DNA of 64,000 nt from Rhodocyclaceae bacterium UBA2250 (GTDB lineage: Bacteria > Pseudomonadota > Gammaproteobacteria > Burkholderiales > Rhodocyclaceae), in NCBI GenBank assembly GCA_002347285.1, contig DDXW01000042.1, positions 20,443-84,442 on the forward strand. Reading direction: 5' to 3'. Each line of letters starts with the position of its first letter. The first letter of the stretch is position 1. Shown in pieces: positions 21,676 to 31,724 of this stretch. Under the pieces are notes generated by a model. It had not been told where the DNA came from. It saw nothing but the letters and a program-made list of their open reading frames with translations, and made no database searches. The position numbers and the translations under genes were made by a program.

Positions 21676-22565
21676 GCACCTACAAGCAGGCCCACAAGCA
21701 GGAGTTCGAGGCCAACAAGCTCGCCAAGCGGCTGCGCCGCGAGGTGGGCCGGGCGATCGCCGACTTCAACATGATCGAGGACGGCGACCGCGTGATGGTC
21801 TGCCTCTCGGGCGGCAAGGACTCGCACGCGCTGCTCGACATCCTGCTGTATCTCAAGGAGAAGGCGCCGATCCGCTTCGAGGTGATCGCCGTCAATCTCG
21901 ACCAGAAGCAGCCGGGCTTTCCGGCCGAGGTGCTGCCGGCCTATCTCGACGGCCTCGACATTCCCTACCGCATCGTCGAGGAGGACACCTACTCGATCGT
22001 CAAGCGCGTGATCCCGGAAGGCAAGACCACCTGCTCGCTTTGTTCGCGGCTGCGGCGCGGCATCCTCTATCGCGTCGCCGACGAACTGGGCGCGACCAAG
22101 ATCGCGCTCGGCCACCACCGCGACGACATCCTCGCCACGCTGTTCCTCAACCTGTTCTTCGCCGCCAAGCTCAAGGCGATGCCGCCCAAGCTGGTGTCGG
22201 ACGATGGCCGCCACATCGTCATCCGTCCGCTCGCCTACTGCCGCGAGAAGGACCTGGTCGAATGGGCGCAGTTGCGAGCGTTTCCGATCATCCCCTGCAA
22301 CCTCTGCGGCAGCCAGCCCAACCTCCAGCGCCAGCAGGTCGCCGAGATGCTGCGTGACTGGGATCGGCGCTTCCCCGGCCGCATCGAGACGATGTTCAAC
22401 AGCTTGTCCAACGTCGTGCCTTCGCACCTGCTGGATGCGAAGCTCTTCGACTTCGCGAATCTCAAGGCGACCGGCGTGCCCGATCCCGACGGCGACATCG
22501 CTTTCGACGAGGATTCCGCCGCCTCGCCAGCGCCGAGTTTTCCAATTCACTTCACAACGTCATGA
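21672..22565 (+). CDS. ttcA: tRNA 2-thiocytidine biosynthesis protein TtcA
   Basis: Fe-S dependent thiolation of C32 in several tRNAs. It has the PP-loop [16 protein letters not shown] near residue 50 and paired cysteines [12 protein letters not shown] and [13 protein letters not shown] that bind the cluster. The length of 297 residues is normal. The ATG at 21672 overlaps the previous stop and gives the usual [16 protein letters not shown] start. The last 15 residues include a translated dispersed-repeat copy (22518-22540), so the C-terminus ends in repeat-derived, probably disordered sequence. Confidence 0.95.
   Translation: MSTYKQAHKQEFEANKLAKRLRREVGRAIADFNMIEDGDRVMVCLSGGKDSHALLDILLYLKEKAPIRFEVIAVNLDQKQPGFPAEVLPAYLDGLDIPYRIVEEDTYSIVKRVIPEGKTTCSLCSRLRRGILYRVADELGATKIALGHHRDDILATLFLNLFFAAKLKAMPPKLVSDDGRHIVIRPLAYCREKDLVEWAQLRAFPIIPCNLCGSQPNLQRQQVAEMLRDWDRRFPGRIETMFNSLSNVVPSHLLDAKLFDFANLKATGVPDPDGDIAFDEDSAASPAPSFPIHFTTS
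22518..22540 (-). repeat. Dispersed 23-bp repeat, copy 6, inside ttcA 3' end
   Basis: Exact A-variant consensus on the minus strand. It is read on the plus strand as AASPAPSF, eight codons before the TtcA stop. Confidence 0.85.
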
Positions 22566-23695
22566 AATCCTTCAATCCGCCCGAACGCACCCTGATGGGC
22601 CCCGGCCCGTCGAACCTCGACCCGCGCGTGCTCGCCGCGCTGTCGCGGCCGATCGTCGGCCACCTCGACCCGGCCTTCGCCGCGATGATGGAAGAACTGA
22701 AGGAACTGCTGCGCTACGCCTTCCGTACCGATAACGCGCTGACCTACCCGGTTTCCGCGCCCGGTTCGGCCGGCATGGAAACCTGCTTCGTCAACCTGGT
22801 GGAGCCCGGCGACAAGGTGATCGTCTGCCGGAACGGCGTGTTCGGCGGCCGCATGATCGAGAACGCCAACCGCTACGGCGCGCAGACGGTGATCGTCGAG
22901 GACGACTGGGGCATGCCGGTCGACCCGCAGAAGCTGGAAGACGCTTTGAAGGCCAATCCCGACACGAAGATCGTCGCCTTCGTCCAGGCCGAGACCTCGA
23001 CCGGTGCCGAGTCGGACACGAAGGCCCTGGCCGAAATCGCGCATCGTCACGGCGCGCTCGTCATCGTCGACGCGGTCACCGCGCTCGGCGGCACGCCGGT
23101 GCTGGTCGACGAGTGGGGCGTGGATGCGATCTACTCCGGCAGCCAGAAGTGCCTCTCGTGCGTGCCGGGCCTCTCGCCGGTCTCCTTCGGCGAGCGCGCC
23201 ATCGCGAAACTGCAAGCCCGGGAAACGCCGGTGCCGAGCTGGTTCCTCGACCTCAACCTCGTGCTCGCCTACTGGAACGCCGAGGGCGGCAAGCGCACCT
23301 ACCACCACACCGCACCGGTCAACAGTCTCTACGCACTGCACGAATCGCTGCTGCTGCTGCAAGCGGAAGGACTGGAAAACGCGTGGGCGCGCCACAAGGC
23401 GCTGCATGAAAAGCTGGCGGCCGGGCTGAGGAAGCTGGGGCTGGAATTCGTCGTCCCGGCGGGCGCACGGCTGCCGCAGTTGAATGCGGTGAAGGTGCCG
23501 GCGGGCGTCGACGAGACCGCCGTGCGGACGAAACTCCTGAAGGACTACAACCTCGAGATCGGCGCCGGCCTCGGGCCGCTGGCCGGCAAGGTGTGGCGCA
23601 TCGGCCTGATGGGCTACACCTGCCGCCAGGAGAACGTGCTGTTCTGTCTGGCGGCGCTGGCGGACGTGCTCAGTTCGAGAGACACTCGCTCATGA
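22562..23695 (+). CDS. Class V aminotransferase, alanine/serine-glyoxylate type
   Basis: PLP enzyme predicted to transfer an amino group from alanine or serine to glyoxylate. The N-terminus [27 protein letters not shown] is characteristic of the AGXT group, here spread over the first 35 residues. The PLP lysine lies in [16 protein letters not shown] near residue 200. The length of 377 residues is normal. It overlaps ttcA by ATGA. Its last 26 bases overlap the convergent psiF gene. Which donor it prefers is not visible. Confidence 0.9.
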   Translation: MKSFNPPERTLMGPGPSNLDPRVLAALSRPIVGHLDPAFAAMMEELKELLRYAFRTDNALTYPVSAPGSAGMETCFVNLVEPGDKVIVCRNGVFGGRMIENANRYGAQTVIVEDDWGMPVDPQKLEDALKANPDTKIVAFVQAETSTGAESDTKALAEIAHRHGALVIVDAVTALGGTPVLVDEWGVDAIYSGSQKCLSCVPGLSPVSFGERAIAKLQARETPVPSWFLDLNLVLAYWNAEGGKRTYHHTAPVNSLYALHESLLLLQAEGLENAWARHKALHEKLAAGLRKLGLEFVVPAGARLPQLNAVKVPAGVDETAVRTKLLKDYNLEIGAGLGPLAGKVWRIGLMGYTCRQENVLFCLAALADVLSSRDTRS

Positions 23696-23987
23696 ATTTC
23701 TTGCGCGCGTCGCCCTTGAGTTTTTTCTCCCCGGCCTCGGCGTTGCAGGCCTTCATCTTTTCCCGCTGAGCGCTGCGGGCCTCCTTGGCGGCGGCCTGCT
23801 TGCCGGAAAGGCACTGCTTCATGAAGTCCTTGCGTTCCTGGCCTTTCAAACCTTCGGCTTCCTTGTTGCAGTCGCGCATGCGCTGCTGCTGCGGGGTGGC
23901 GGCTTTCTCCGCGGCGGCGAAGGCGGGCAGCGCGAAACCGAACTGGGCGGCGACGGCGATGCTGGCGATGGCGAGCAGTTTCTTCAT
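23670..23987 (-). CDS. psiF: PsiF repeat family protein
   Basis: Small secreted protein of about 105 residues, annotated from the phosphate-starvation-inducible PsiF of E. coli; the molecular role is unknown. The signal peptide MKKLLAIASIAVAAQFGF...AFA is followed by two PsiF units. Each has a CNKEA or CNAEA motif, a KDFMKQCLS or KKFMSECLS motif, and a Cys pair. The ATG at 23987 has GGGAGTCGCC upstream; a longer frame adds 21 residues without a signal-like start. No PHO box was looked for beyond the upstream 60 bases, where none stands out. Confidence 0.88.
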   Translation of the reverse strand: MKKLLAIASIAVAAQFGFALPAFAAAEKAATPQQQRMRDCNKEAEGLKGQERKDFMKQCLSGKQAAAKEARSAQREKMKACNAEAGEKKLKGDARKKFMSECLSN

Positions 23988-24144
23988 GGCGACTCCCTCG
24001 TGGTGATAAAGGAATGAAACCTGGCCGATTCTAGGCCACAGTGCCGGCATTCGTGTGGTTCGGCTGGCAGGTCAGCCCAACCCAGGGCTTTTTCATTGTA
24101 TTGTTACCCCCAAAGTAATAATTAGACGGCACAGGTATGTTGGT

Positions 24145-25719
24145 ATGTTCAGCTGGCTAAGCAAACGCGGCGGCGGGAAGTCGAGCGATGCCGCCCATGA
24201 TTATTTGTCCACGCTGACGGGCAGCCCCGCTGCGGTGTTGCAGCAGGTTGCGGACTGGCTCGAGGATCAGTTCGAAACGGGGGTAGCCCGCCTGGCGTTG
24301 CTCCAGGCGGCGGATGACCGCCTGGGGTCGGTGCGCGCCGAAATCGAGACAGACCTCGATGTGCATCGCCGCCTCGGGACGAAGCACAAGCTGTTGCTCA
24401 TGTACTGCGAGCGCTTCGCGCGCGCCTATGCGCACGTCGCCCGCAAGCTGCCGGCGGGACATGCAGACAGGCCGCTCGCGGTTCTGCGGGCGGTGCATCT
24501 GTTCTCCCGCGCCTGCCGGCTCGTGCGCATGACCGGCGGCGAACCGGCGGAATTGCGCAAGGCAGCCCTGACCCTGTTCCAGGATGCCCAGCAGCAGGGC
24601 AACGCCAGCCTGAACCTGTCGCCTTACCCGGGCTGGCCGAAAACCTCGGTGAAGCAGGAGTTGGCCGTGGCCCTGCTCTGGGATACCGCGCCCTTCGATA
24701 CCCTGACGCTCGAGCAGACGGAGTATTTCGAACGCTTCGTGGTGTCATGCGGCAGCCAGATCATCCTGAAGACGACGCCGGGCAGCATCACCACCCATGC
24801 CCTGCTGGCAGACGGGCGGATCGTCACCGCGGAACAGGCGGGCGATGCCGGCGTGCTCTTCTTCGGCCATGGGCCGCTGGCAGGCATGCTGGCAGGCATC
24901 CTGAAGCTGCCGGACACCGCATTCATGCCCGACTGGGCGGGCAACCCCTTGCCCCATACCGACCTGCAGACCGTCAAAACCCTGGCACGACGCGTGACGG
25001 CGACTTGGGAAGGGAAGCGCATGGCGCGCAGAAGCGAGCGCGTGGAACGCCGGGACCAGGTGCGCGTGACGGGCGGGTTCGACAATATCCGCCGTGCCGT
25101 CGCCTATGCTGCCTACGTTCGCGGCGGCGGGCAGCTGAAGGCCTACGATACGCGCGAGAAAGTCCTCACCGAACGCATGCGTGAGGTCATGGTGGGACTG
25201 GAGAACAATGAAAGCCAGCAACTCACCCCCCTCGAGGTTCTGACGGCGATGGAGGGCGCCAGCGGCAGCAACGCGGTCGAAGCCTGGACCGTCCATGACA
25301 GCAGCGCGCAAGGCTACAGCCTGGCGGTGCCCGGGTTCCGCGCCTGGCTGGCGGTCGGCAGTCTGCTGGCGGTCCGGGAGACGGACCGGATCGACTGGAG
25401 TGTCGCGATTGTCAGGCGGCTGTTCGGTCCGCCCCATGCACGCCACGCCGGCATCGAGATCATCCCCGGCACACCCGTGCCTGTCGGCATCGGCGACGAA
25501 GCACTGGGCGCGTCCGCGAGCGTGGCCGACCTGCGCGATGCCATCCTGATCGGCCGCGAGGCGGAATGCTGGCTGGTCACCACCTTTTCCTGCACCCCCG
25601 GCAGCTGCTGCATGGTGTCGGGCCAGCACGGCCGCGCGCTCTACCGCATCACCGCCCGCAGCCACGGTAACGCCGACTACCAGCTCTTCAGCTGCGTCCC
25701 GGTCGAGAAGTCGGCCTAG
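24145..25719 (+). CDS. Large uncharacterised cytoplasmic protein
   Basis: A 524-residue protein with no signal peptide or membrane segment; I do not recognise it with confidence. The first 200 residues look alpha-helical with many Arg and Leu. A stretch near residue 292 (RRSERVERRDQVRVTGGFDNI) and one near 415 (IDWSVAIVRRLFG, then HAGIEIIPG) loosely resemble the two halves of PilZ-like c-di-GMP folds, but the classical RxxxR and D/NxSxxG motifs are not cleanly present. A Cys cluster CTPGSCC lies near the C-terminus. The ATG at 24145 begins MFSWLSKRGG; upstream in-frame codons are unlikely. It is a single gene, convergent with the symporter. Confidence 0.75.
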   Translation: MFSWLSKRGGGKSSDAAHDYLSTLTGSPAAVLQQVADWLEDQFETGVARLALLQAADDRLGSVRAEIETDLDVHRRLGTKHKLLLMYCERFARAYAHVARKLPAGHADRPLAVLRAVHLFSRACRLVRMTGGEPAELRKAALTLFQDAQQQGNASLNLSPYPGWPKTSVKQELAVALLWDTAPFDTLTLEQTEYFERFVVSCGSQIILKTTPGSITTHALLADGRIVTAEQAGDAGVLFFGHGPLAGMLAGILKLPDTAFMPDWAGNPLPHTDLQTVKTLARRVTATWEGKRMARRSERVERRDQVRVTGGFDNIRRAVAYAAYVRGGGQLKAYDTREKVLTERMREVMVGLENNESQQLTPLEVLTAMEGASGSNAVEAWTVHDSSAQGYSLAVPGFRAWLAVGSLLAVRETDRIDWSVAIVRRLFGPPHARHAGIEIIPGTPVPVGIGDEALGASASVADLRDAILIGREAECWLVTTFSCTPGSCCMVSGQHGRALYRITARSHGNADYQLFSCVPVEKSA

Positions 25720-25720
25720 T

Positions 25721-27256
25721 TCAATGACGGTGCGGATGCTCGCCGACGTGATGGGTTTCGAGCGCGGCGTGGTGGGTCAGCTCGTGCAGCGGCCGGCCGG
25801 GCATCTTGTGGCCGACCCATTGCGGCAGCAGCGAGCCGGCGATCATGCCGAGCGCCGAAACGGCCAGGCCGATCAATTGTGGCGGGATGCCTTCCTCACC
25901 GACCAGTGCGTAGGCGTAGATATCCGTGTCGCCGCCGCTGGCGATCAGCACCTCGACCATGATCCACGACAGCAGGCCGCCGAAGATCGCCGCCAGCGCG
26001 CCCTGGGTGGTGGCGCGCTTCCACAGGATGCCGCCGACCAGCGGCACGAAGGCGCCGGCCAGCGTGATCTTGTAGGCGTTCTCGACCATCTCGAAGATCG
26101 ACGATTCCGAGTTGAGCGCGAAGGCCAGCACCAGCGTGGCGAAGCCGACCAGGGTGGCGCGCATCACCCAGAGGAAATGATGGTCGCCCATCCTCGGCCA
26201 GAAGCCGCGGATCACGTTCTCGGCGAAGGTGACCGACGGGGCCAGCAGCGTCGCCGAGGAGCAGCTCATGATCGCCGACAGCACGGCGCCGAAGAACAGC
26301 ACCTGCGCGACCAGCGGCGTGTGCTGCAGCACCAGGGTCGGCAGGATCAGCTGCGTATCGCTTTCGAGCAGCGCGGCGAAGCGTTCCGGATCGATCAGCG
26401 TCGCCGAGTAGGCGATGAACATCGGCACGAAGGTGAAGCAGAAGTAGATCGAGGCGCCGAGGAGCGAGCCGTAGAGCGCGATCTTCGCGCTCTTCGCCGA
26501 GGTGACGCGCTGGAACACGTCCTGCTGCGGGATCGAGCCGAGCATCATCGTCACCCAGGCGCCGAGGAAGGCCACCCACTTGAGCGGGTCCATCTCGGGG
26601 AAGAACTGCAGCTTGCCGGCCTCGCTGGCGTGTGTGACGATCGCCGTCGTGCCGCCGTCGACCTTGCCGCTGACGATCCAGGCGATGAACAGCAGGCCGC
26701 CCATCGACACGGCCATCTGCACGAAGTCGAGGATCGCCACCGAGAACATGCCGCCGAAGGTGGTGTAGGTCAGCACGATCACCGCGCCGAGGATCATGCC
26801 GGTGTTCTGGCTCACCGCGCCGTCGGTGACGACGAAGAAGATCAGGCCGAGCGCCTTGATCTGCGCCGCCACCCAGCCCAGGTACGAGGCGACGATGCAG
26901 ATCGTCGTCAGCACCTCGACCGCGCGGTTGTAGCGCATGCGGTAGAAGTCGCCGAGCGTCAGGATGTTGAGCTTGTAGAGGTAGCGCGAGAACAGGATGC
27001 CGGCGATGATCAGGCACAGCGAGGAGCCGAACGGGTCGGCGACCACGCCGGTCAATCCGTCTTTCACGAAGGTGGCCGAGACGCCGAACACCGCCTCGGC
27101 GCCGAACCAGGTGGCGAACACCGTGGCGGTGACCACCGGCAGCGGCAGCGAGCGGCCGGCGACGGCGAAGTCCTTGGCGCTGTGCACGCGCGTCGCGGCG
27201 AACAGGCCGATGCCCACGGAGATCATCAGATAGAGGATGACGAACCACAAGAGCAT
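25721..27256 (-). CDS. Sodium:solute symporter (SSS family)
   Basis: Na+-coupled uptake of a small organic solute, related to PutP and other SSSF carriers. The 511-residue protein has about 13 hydrophobic helices, with KDFAVAGRSLPLPVVTATVFATWFGAE in the first helices and a His-rich end (HHAALETHHVGEHPHRH). The ATG at 27256 places the first helix at residue 2; a longer frame adds 12 residues. The His-rich tail might bind metal. The stop is two bases from the convergent large hypothetical gene. The substrate is unknown. Confidence 0.88.
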   Translation of the reverse strand: MLLWFVILYLMISVGIGLFAATRVHSAKDFAVAGRSLPLPVVTATVFATWFGAEAVFGVSATFVKDGLTGVVADPFGSSLCLIIAGILFSRYLYKLNILTLGDFYRMRYNRAVEVLTTICIVASYLGWVAAQIKALGLIFFVVTDGAVSQNTGMILGAVIVLTYTTFGGMFSVAILDFVQMAVSMGGLLFIAWIVSGKVDGGTTAIVTHASEAGKLQFFPEMDPLKWVAFLGAWVTMMLGSIPQQDVFQRVTSAKSAKIALYGSLLGASIYFCFTFVPMFIAYSATLIDPERFAALLESDTQLILPTLVLQHTPLVAQVLFFGAVLSAIMSCSSATLLAPSVTFAENVIRGFWPRMGDHHFLWVMRATLVGFATLVLAFALNSESSIFEMVENAYKITLAGAFVPLVGGILWKRATTQGALAAIFGGLLSWIMVEVLIASGGDTDIYAYALVGEEGIPPQLIGLAVSALGMIAGSLLPQWVGHKMPGRPLHELTHHAALETHHVGEHPHRH

Positions 27257-27364
27257 GCGGACCCCTCGCGCCAAAAAACAAAGGAAAACCAAAAACCGGC
27301 TGTCGGCGCGCGATTATACTGATGCCGGTTTTCCGTCGAATACTGCGCGAACAGGGCCCTTGCC

Positions 27365-27709
27365 ATGCTGGAAACGACATTTGCCGCAACGGAATTGAGC
27401 AGGATTCTCGAGCAGGCGGCGATTTACGATTGCGCCTGCCCGGCGCAGATCTGCAAGCAGATCGGCAGCCTGCGATCCTTGTACGATTATCAGATGCACT
27501 GCCAGAACATGACTGATTCGGACCGGCAGGTGCATGAACGCATCGCCGCGGCAGTGCATGTCTCCCACGCCGAAATGGAGCGCTGCCTCGAGGACGTGCT
27601 GACGCTGGAAGGCTGGGATCGTGCCACCCTGACCATGCCGGAGAATCTGCAAAAGCGCCTGTTCGACGCGGCGTGCCAGGCCGGGGAGCCGGATTCCAGC
27701 CCGGATTGA
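27365..27709 (+). CDS. Small hypothetical protein with Cys motif
   Basis: A 114-codon frame divergent from the symporter. The product is helical and rich in Glu, Leu and Ala, with CACPAQIC near residues 23-30 that might bind a metal or form disulfides, and a further Cys at CLEDVLTLEGWD. No signal peptide is present. I do not recognise a family. The upstream 100 bases contain no gene. Confidence 0.6.
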   Translation: MLETTFAATELSRILEQAAIYDCACPAQICKQIGSLRSLYDYQMHCQNMTDSDRQVHERIAAAVHVSHAEMERCLEDVLTLEGWDRATLTMPENLQKRLFDAACQAGEPDSSPD

Positions 27710-27758
27710 AAAGGCGCGGCGCGAACTGGCGGAACGCACCGACGAGGCTGACTGAGGC

Positions 27759-27781
27759 GCCGCCTCGCCAGCGCCGAGTTT
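27759..27781 (-). repeat. Dispersed 23-bp repeat, copy 7
   Basis: Exact A-variant consensus. Its AAA end begins at the last base of the ubiB TGA stop, so it marks the 3' end of ubiB. Confidence 0.85.
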
Positions 27782-29325
27782 CAGAAGAACTGGAAGGCCG
27801 CCAGCAGCAGCGCGGCGGCGGCCACGAGCAGCGCCGCCTGCGCCTGGCGGCGGCTGGCGGCGGCTTCCTCGCGCAGCCGGGCGAGCTCGGCCTCCGCCGC
27901 CGTGCGCTCGGCCGCCTGCGCCAGGGCCTGGTGCGCCAGGCGCGGCAGCTGCGGCAGCAGCGTCGCCCACTGCGGGGCTTCGCGCTTGAGATGGTTGATC
28001 AGGCCGCGCACGCCGAGCTGCTCCTTCATCCAGCGCTCGAGGAAGGGCTTGGCCGTGTCCCACAGGTCGAGATCCGGATCGAGCATGCGGCCGAGGCCCT
28101 CGATGTTGAGCAGGGTCTTCTGCAAGAGGACCAGCTGCGGCTGGATCTCGACGTTGAAGCGGCGCGAGGTCTGGAACAGGCGCAGCAGCACCTTGCCGAA
28201 GGAGATCTCCTTGAGCGGCCGGTCGAAGATCGGCTCGCAGACGGCGCGCACGGCGGCCTCCAGCTCGTCGACGCGCGTCTCCTTCGGCGCCCAGCCCGAC
28301 TCGATGTGCGCCTCGGCGACGCGCTTGTAGTCGCGCCGGAAGAAGGCGAGGAAGTTGATCGCCAGGTAGTTCTTGTCGGTCTCGGTGAGCGTGCCGACGA
28401 TGCCGAAGTCGAGCGCGATGTAACGGTTGAACGTGGCCGGGTCGGTCGAGACGAGGATGTTGCCCGGGTGCATGTCGGCGTGGAAGAAGCCGTCGCGGAA
28501 CACCTGGGTGAAGAACAGTTCGACGCCGGCGCGCGACAGCGCCTTGAGGTCGATGCCGGCCGTGCGCAGGCGGTCGACCTGGCCGATCGGCAGGCCGTGC
28601 ATGCGCTCCATCGTCATCACTTCGTGCGTGCAGTAATCCCAGTGCACTTCGGGCACCAGCAGCAGCGGCGAGGCGGTGAAGTTGCGCCGCAGCTGCGAGC
28701 AGTTGGCCGCCTCGCGCATCAGGTCGAGTTCGTCGGCGAGGTGCTTGGAGAACTCGCCGACCACCTCGCGCGGCTTGAGGCGCTTGCCATCCGACCAGAA
28801 GCGCTCAAGCAGGCCGGCGAAGGTGTCGAGCAGTGCGAGGTCGTGGGCGATCACCGGCTCGATGCCGGGGCGCAGCACCTTGACCGCCACCTCCTTGCCG
28901 TCGGCCAGCGTGGCGAAATGCACCTGGGCGACCGAGGCCGAGGCGATCGGCTCACGCTCGAAGCTGGCATAAATATCGTCGATCTTCTTGCCGAAGCTCG
29001 CCTCGATTTCGGCGACTGCCTGCTCCGAGGGGAAGGGCGGCACGCGGTCCTGCAGCAGCGCCAGTTCGTCGGCGAGGTCGGCCGGCAACAGGTCGCGGCG
29101 CGTGGACAGCACCTGGCCGAACTTGACGAAGATCGGCCCGAGCGCTTCGAGTGCCTGCCGCAGCCTTACCGCGCGCGGCGCCGACAGGTCGCGCCAGAAG
29201 AAGAGGAGGTTGACGAGACCGAGCGGTAGCGCCAGCTTGCCGCTGGGGTCGTGTTCGAGGATCAGCCGGTCGAGGCCGTACTTGAGGCCGACGCGGGCGA
29301 TTTTGGCGAGACGGAGCAGGCGCAC
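27781..29325 (-). CDS. ubiB: UbiB/ABC1/ADCK family protein
   Basis: Atypical kinase-like ATPase needed for ubiquinone biosynthesis. It shows the family KxGQ motif in [17 protein letters not shown], the altered P-loop [13 protein letters not shown], the lysine VAVKVLRPG, the HADMHPGNI catalytic segment and ALDFGIVG. The length of 514 residues is normal. The extreme C-terminus is a coiled, Ala-rich region followed by a short hydrophobic helix ([17 protein letters not shown]) that probably anchors it to the membrane. It stands alone, without ubiE or ubiJ next to it. Confidence 0.94.
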   Translation of the reverse strand: MRLLRLAKIARVGLKYGLDRLILEHDPSGKLALPLGLVNLLFFWRDLSAPRAVRLRQALEALGPIFVKFGQVLSTRRDLLPADLADELALLQDRVPPFPSEQAVAEIEASFGKKIDDIYASFEREPIASASVAQVHFATLADGKEVAVKVLRPGIEPVIAHDLALLDTFAGLLERFWSDGKRLKPREVVGEFSKHLADELDLMREAANCSQLRRNFTASPLLLVPEVHWDYCTHEVMTMERMHGLPIGQVDRLRTAGIDLKALSRAGVELFFTQVFRDGFFHADMHPGNILVSTDPATFNRYIALDFGIVGTLTETDKNYLAINFLAFFRRDYKRVAEAHIESGWAPKETRVDELEAAVRAVCEPIFDRPLKEISFGKVLLRLFQTSRRFNVEIQPQLVLLQKTLLNIEGLGRMLDPDLDLWDTAKPFLERWMKEQLGVRGLINHLKREAPQWATLLPQLPRLAHQALAQAAERTAAEAELARLREEAAASRRQAQAALLVAAAALLLAAFQFF

Positions 29326-29406
29326 GGTGCGATGCGGAATGCGGGAGGGCGCACTTTAGCACCGAACGCGCGCGCCGCCGTTTTGCCTGGCCGCGCGCGG
29401 CTGGAG

Positions 29407-30009
29407 TTAGTGCACTTCGTCCCAGCCGGTGATCATCGCCTTGATGTGCGCGAAGACGGTGTGGCCCGTCGTGGTGAGATACACGTGGATGAAAAAGAAG
29501 GCGCTGATCATGAAGGCGCCGAGCACGTGGAGCGTGGCGACGATGTCGAGCGTCAGCCACTTGTCGATGCCCAGTGCCGGCCACTGCGCGTAGAACAGAT
29601 AGAACAGGCCGGAGCCCCAGATCATCGGCGAGATGAAGGACAGCACGGCCAGGTAGGCCAGCCGTTGCAGCGGGTTGTGCTTCTTCTCGACGGTCTTGCG
29701 GAACGGGTGCGGCACTTCCTTGAAGATGCCGAGCACGTAGTAGCGGATCATGGCATCCACGTTCTTGAGCGTCGGGATGTACTGGCGCCATTCGTCGGTG
29801 GTGAATTGCCAGAAGATGGTGAAGGCCCAGATGACCAGCAGCGTCCAGGCCGCAAAGGTGTGGATGCCCACCGCCTGTTTGAAGCCGAACAGGCTGTAGC
29901 TGCCGTGGATTTCGAAGCCGGTGATCGCCAGGACGATGATCAGGGTTGCCTGCGACCAGTGCCAGAAGCGTTCGTAGGCCTTATAGACGTAGATGCGTTC
30001 GCCGCTCAT
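29407..30009 (-). CDS. Cytochrome b561-type membrane subunit
   Basis: Four-helix di-haem cytochrome b of the type found with hydrogenases, formate dehydrogenases and thiosulfate reductases. It passes electrons between the quinone pool and a periplasmic partner. The 200-residue protein starts RIYVYKAYERFWHWSQATLIIVLAITGFEIH, with candidate His ligands in helix 1, in GIHTFAAWTLLVIW and in ATLHVLGAFMISAFFFIHVYL. Its start overlaps the stop of the octahaem cytochrome gene by four bases, so the two form one complex-coding operon. Confidence 0.88.
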   Translation of the reverse strand: MSGERIYVYKAYERFWHWSQATLIIVLAITGFEIHGSYSLFGFKQAVGIHTFAAWTLLVIWAFTIFWQFTTDEWRQYIPTLKNVDAMIRYYVLGIFKEVPHPFRKTVEKKHNPLQRLAYLAVLSFISPMIWGSGLFYLFYAQWPALGIDKWLTLDIVATLHVLGAFMISAFFFIHVYLTTTGHTVFAHIKAMITGWDEVH

Positions 30010-31646
30010 TCCTTGTTCCTCCTGCGCGCCACCAGGCGAATGAAACCGTGGACCAGGCCGCCGGCCAGCGAGCCGGCCATGACCAGCCAGCCGATCTGGT
30101 CGATCCACTTGTTGAAATCGCGACCCGGGACGTAGATGTCGCGGATCTCGTTCAGCCGGCCTGCATCGGAACGGGTGTGGCATTCCTGACAGGGCACGGC
30201 CTTTTCCTTGGGCGCGACCATGTGGGTGATGAACCAGTTCATGCGGGTTTCGATGAAGCCGAACTGGCCGGAATAGGGCAGGCCGGCGTAGTCCATGCCT
30301 GCCTTGATCGACTTGGCGAAGTCGTAGTTCTTCCAGAGCGAAGTGTCGTCGTTGCCGAAGACGTGGTTGACCACCAGCGTGTTGTTCACCGGGTCGTAAG
30401 GCTGCTTGCCGCGCATGACCTTGAAGGGCCAGATGCGGGCCTTCGGATCGTTCGCCGAACCCTCGACGCGATTGAGTTCGAGGACGCCGTCCTTGGCGAT
30501 GTAGTCGTCCAGCTTGTCGGTGATGGTGACCTGACTGACGGTGCCGTTGTACCACTTGTAGGCGGGCCGCACGTTCTCGCCGTACTCGAAATCGCCCTTG
30601 GTGGCCGAGTACTTCAGGTGGCCGTGCTCGCCCTTGATGAAGAGCGGCTTGCCGTCGGCATCCATCTTGCCGGCGGTAGACCAGTCCCAGAGCGTCTTGG
30701 TGGCGACGCCGCCGCGCGCGAACTCGGGAATGTGGCAGGTCTGGCAGGCGACCTTGTTCGCGTGGTTGTTGATCTTCGCTTCCTTGTGCGGCGCATTGCC
30801 GTGACAGGATTCGCAGGTGGCGCGATTGTGGTCGTCTTTCGGCAGATCCTTGCCGTGCGTGTCCTTCGGATTGGCTGCATAGCGGCTGCCGGAGGGAATG
30901 TGGTCGTTGAACGTGTGGCAGGCGGCGCAGCTCATGTTGGCGCCATCCTTGGCCATATGCACGTCGAGCTCCTTCGGCGGGTTCTTCAGCGAGGAATCGA
31001 GATCGCCGTGCTTGACCGCATCGCCGCCGCCGCCGTTGAAGTGGCAGGCGCCGCAGTTTGCGCGGCCGGACTGGCCGACCTGCTGGGCGACCTTGGTCAG
31101 GTCGGGCGCCTTGACCTGCTTCTTTCCCGGCGGGCCTTCCATCGGCTCGTGTTCGCGGTCTTGATAGAGCGGGTGGCCGGCGTCGGTGCTGAACTTCTTG
31201 TAACCGCCGGTGGTGTCATGGCAGGCCAGGCAATCGACGTTCTCCTGGTTGGCGAAGTCGAAGTTCTTGTCCTTCCAGCCGTAGCCGGCATGGCAGCTGG
31301 TGCAGCGCGGCTCGTTGGACAGCGGCGAGCCACAGAAATTGTTGGCCGCCCATTTCTTGCCGAGGGTCTTGCCCGTCGTCGGACTCTTGGCCTCCCAGGT
31401 CCAGTGGATGCTCTTCATGACCTGGTGACCGGCCAGGTTGTGGCAGGCGAGGCAGGCCTTGGTCACCTCCGGAGCGGACTTGAAGGGGCCTTGCAATTCC
31501 TTGAACTTGCTGTGGTCGGCGGTCTTGGCGGCAGCCTGGCCGGCTATTAGCAGACCGAAGAACAGCGCCACCGGGACGGAGGCGAGCCGTTTCAAACCGG
31601 CGCGCGCGGTGGCCGCCCAGTGAGGGCGGGTTGCAGCGACTTTCAT
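30006..31646 (-). CDS. Octahaem c-type cytochrome, tetrathionate reductase (OTR) family
   Basis: Periplasmic or membrane-anchored multihaem reductase. There are eight CxxCH motifs: CLACH, CTSCH, CLACH, CGACH, CAACH, CESCH, CQTCH and CQECH. The N-terminus carries a signal or anchor (PVALFFGLLIAGQAAA) and the C-terminus a transmembrane helix (IGWLVMAGSLAGGLVHGFIRLV). Shewanella OTR reduces tetrathionate, nitrite and hydroxylamine in vitro, but its role in cells is unsettled. The ATG at 31646 has GAGA four bases upstream; two in-frame ATGs further up (31655, 31682) lack better sites. It is co-transcribed with the cytochrome b. Confidence 0.9.
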   Translation of the reverse strand: MKVAATRPHWAATARAGLKRLASVPVALFFGLLIAGQAAAKTADHSKFKELQGPFKSAPEVTKACLACHNLAGHQVMKSIHWTWEAKSPTTGKTLGKKWAANNFCGSPLSNEPRCTSCHAGYGWKDKNFDFANQENVDCLACHDTTGGYKKFSTDAGHPLYQDREHEPMEGPPGKKQVKAPDLTKVAQQVGQSGRANCGACHFNGGGGDAVKHGDLDSSLKNPPKELDVHMAKDGANMSCAACHTFNDHIPSGSRYAANPKDTHGKDLPKDDHNRATCESCHGNAPHKEAKINNHANKVACQTCHIPEFARGGVATKTLWDWSTAGKMDADGKPLFIKGEHGHLKYSATKGDFEYGENVRPAYKWYNGTVSQVTITDKLDDYIAKDGVLELNRVEGSANDPKARIWPFKVMRGKQPYDPVNNTLVVNHVFGNDDTSLWKNYDFAKSIKAGMDYAGLPYSGQFGFIETRMNWFITHMVAPKEKAVPCQECHTRSDAGRLNEIRDIYVPGRDFNKWIDQIGWLVMAGSLAGGLVHGFIRLVARRRNKE

Positions 31647-31724
31647 CTTTCTCATCCAGCGTCTGTTTGGATGCGGCCCCATTCAGAATGGGACTACGCA
31701 AAAAAGAACGCCGTTAAGCACGTA

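Noticed and set aside
25724..27322. A 532-codon plus-strand frame over the sodium symporter
   Set aside because: Composition is that of an antisense frame and the symporter on the other strand has clear membrane helices.
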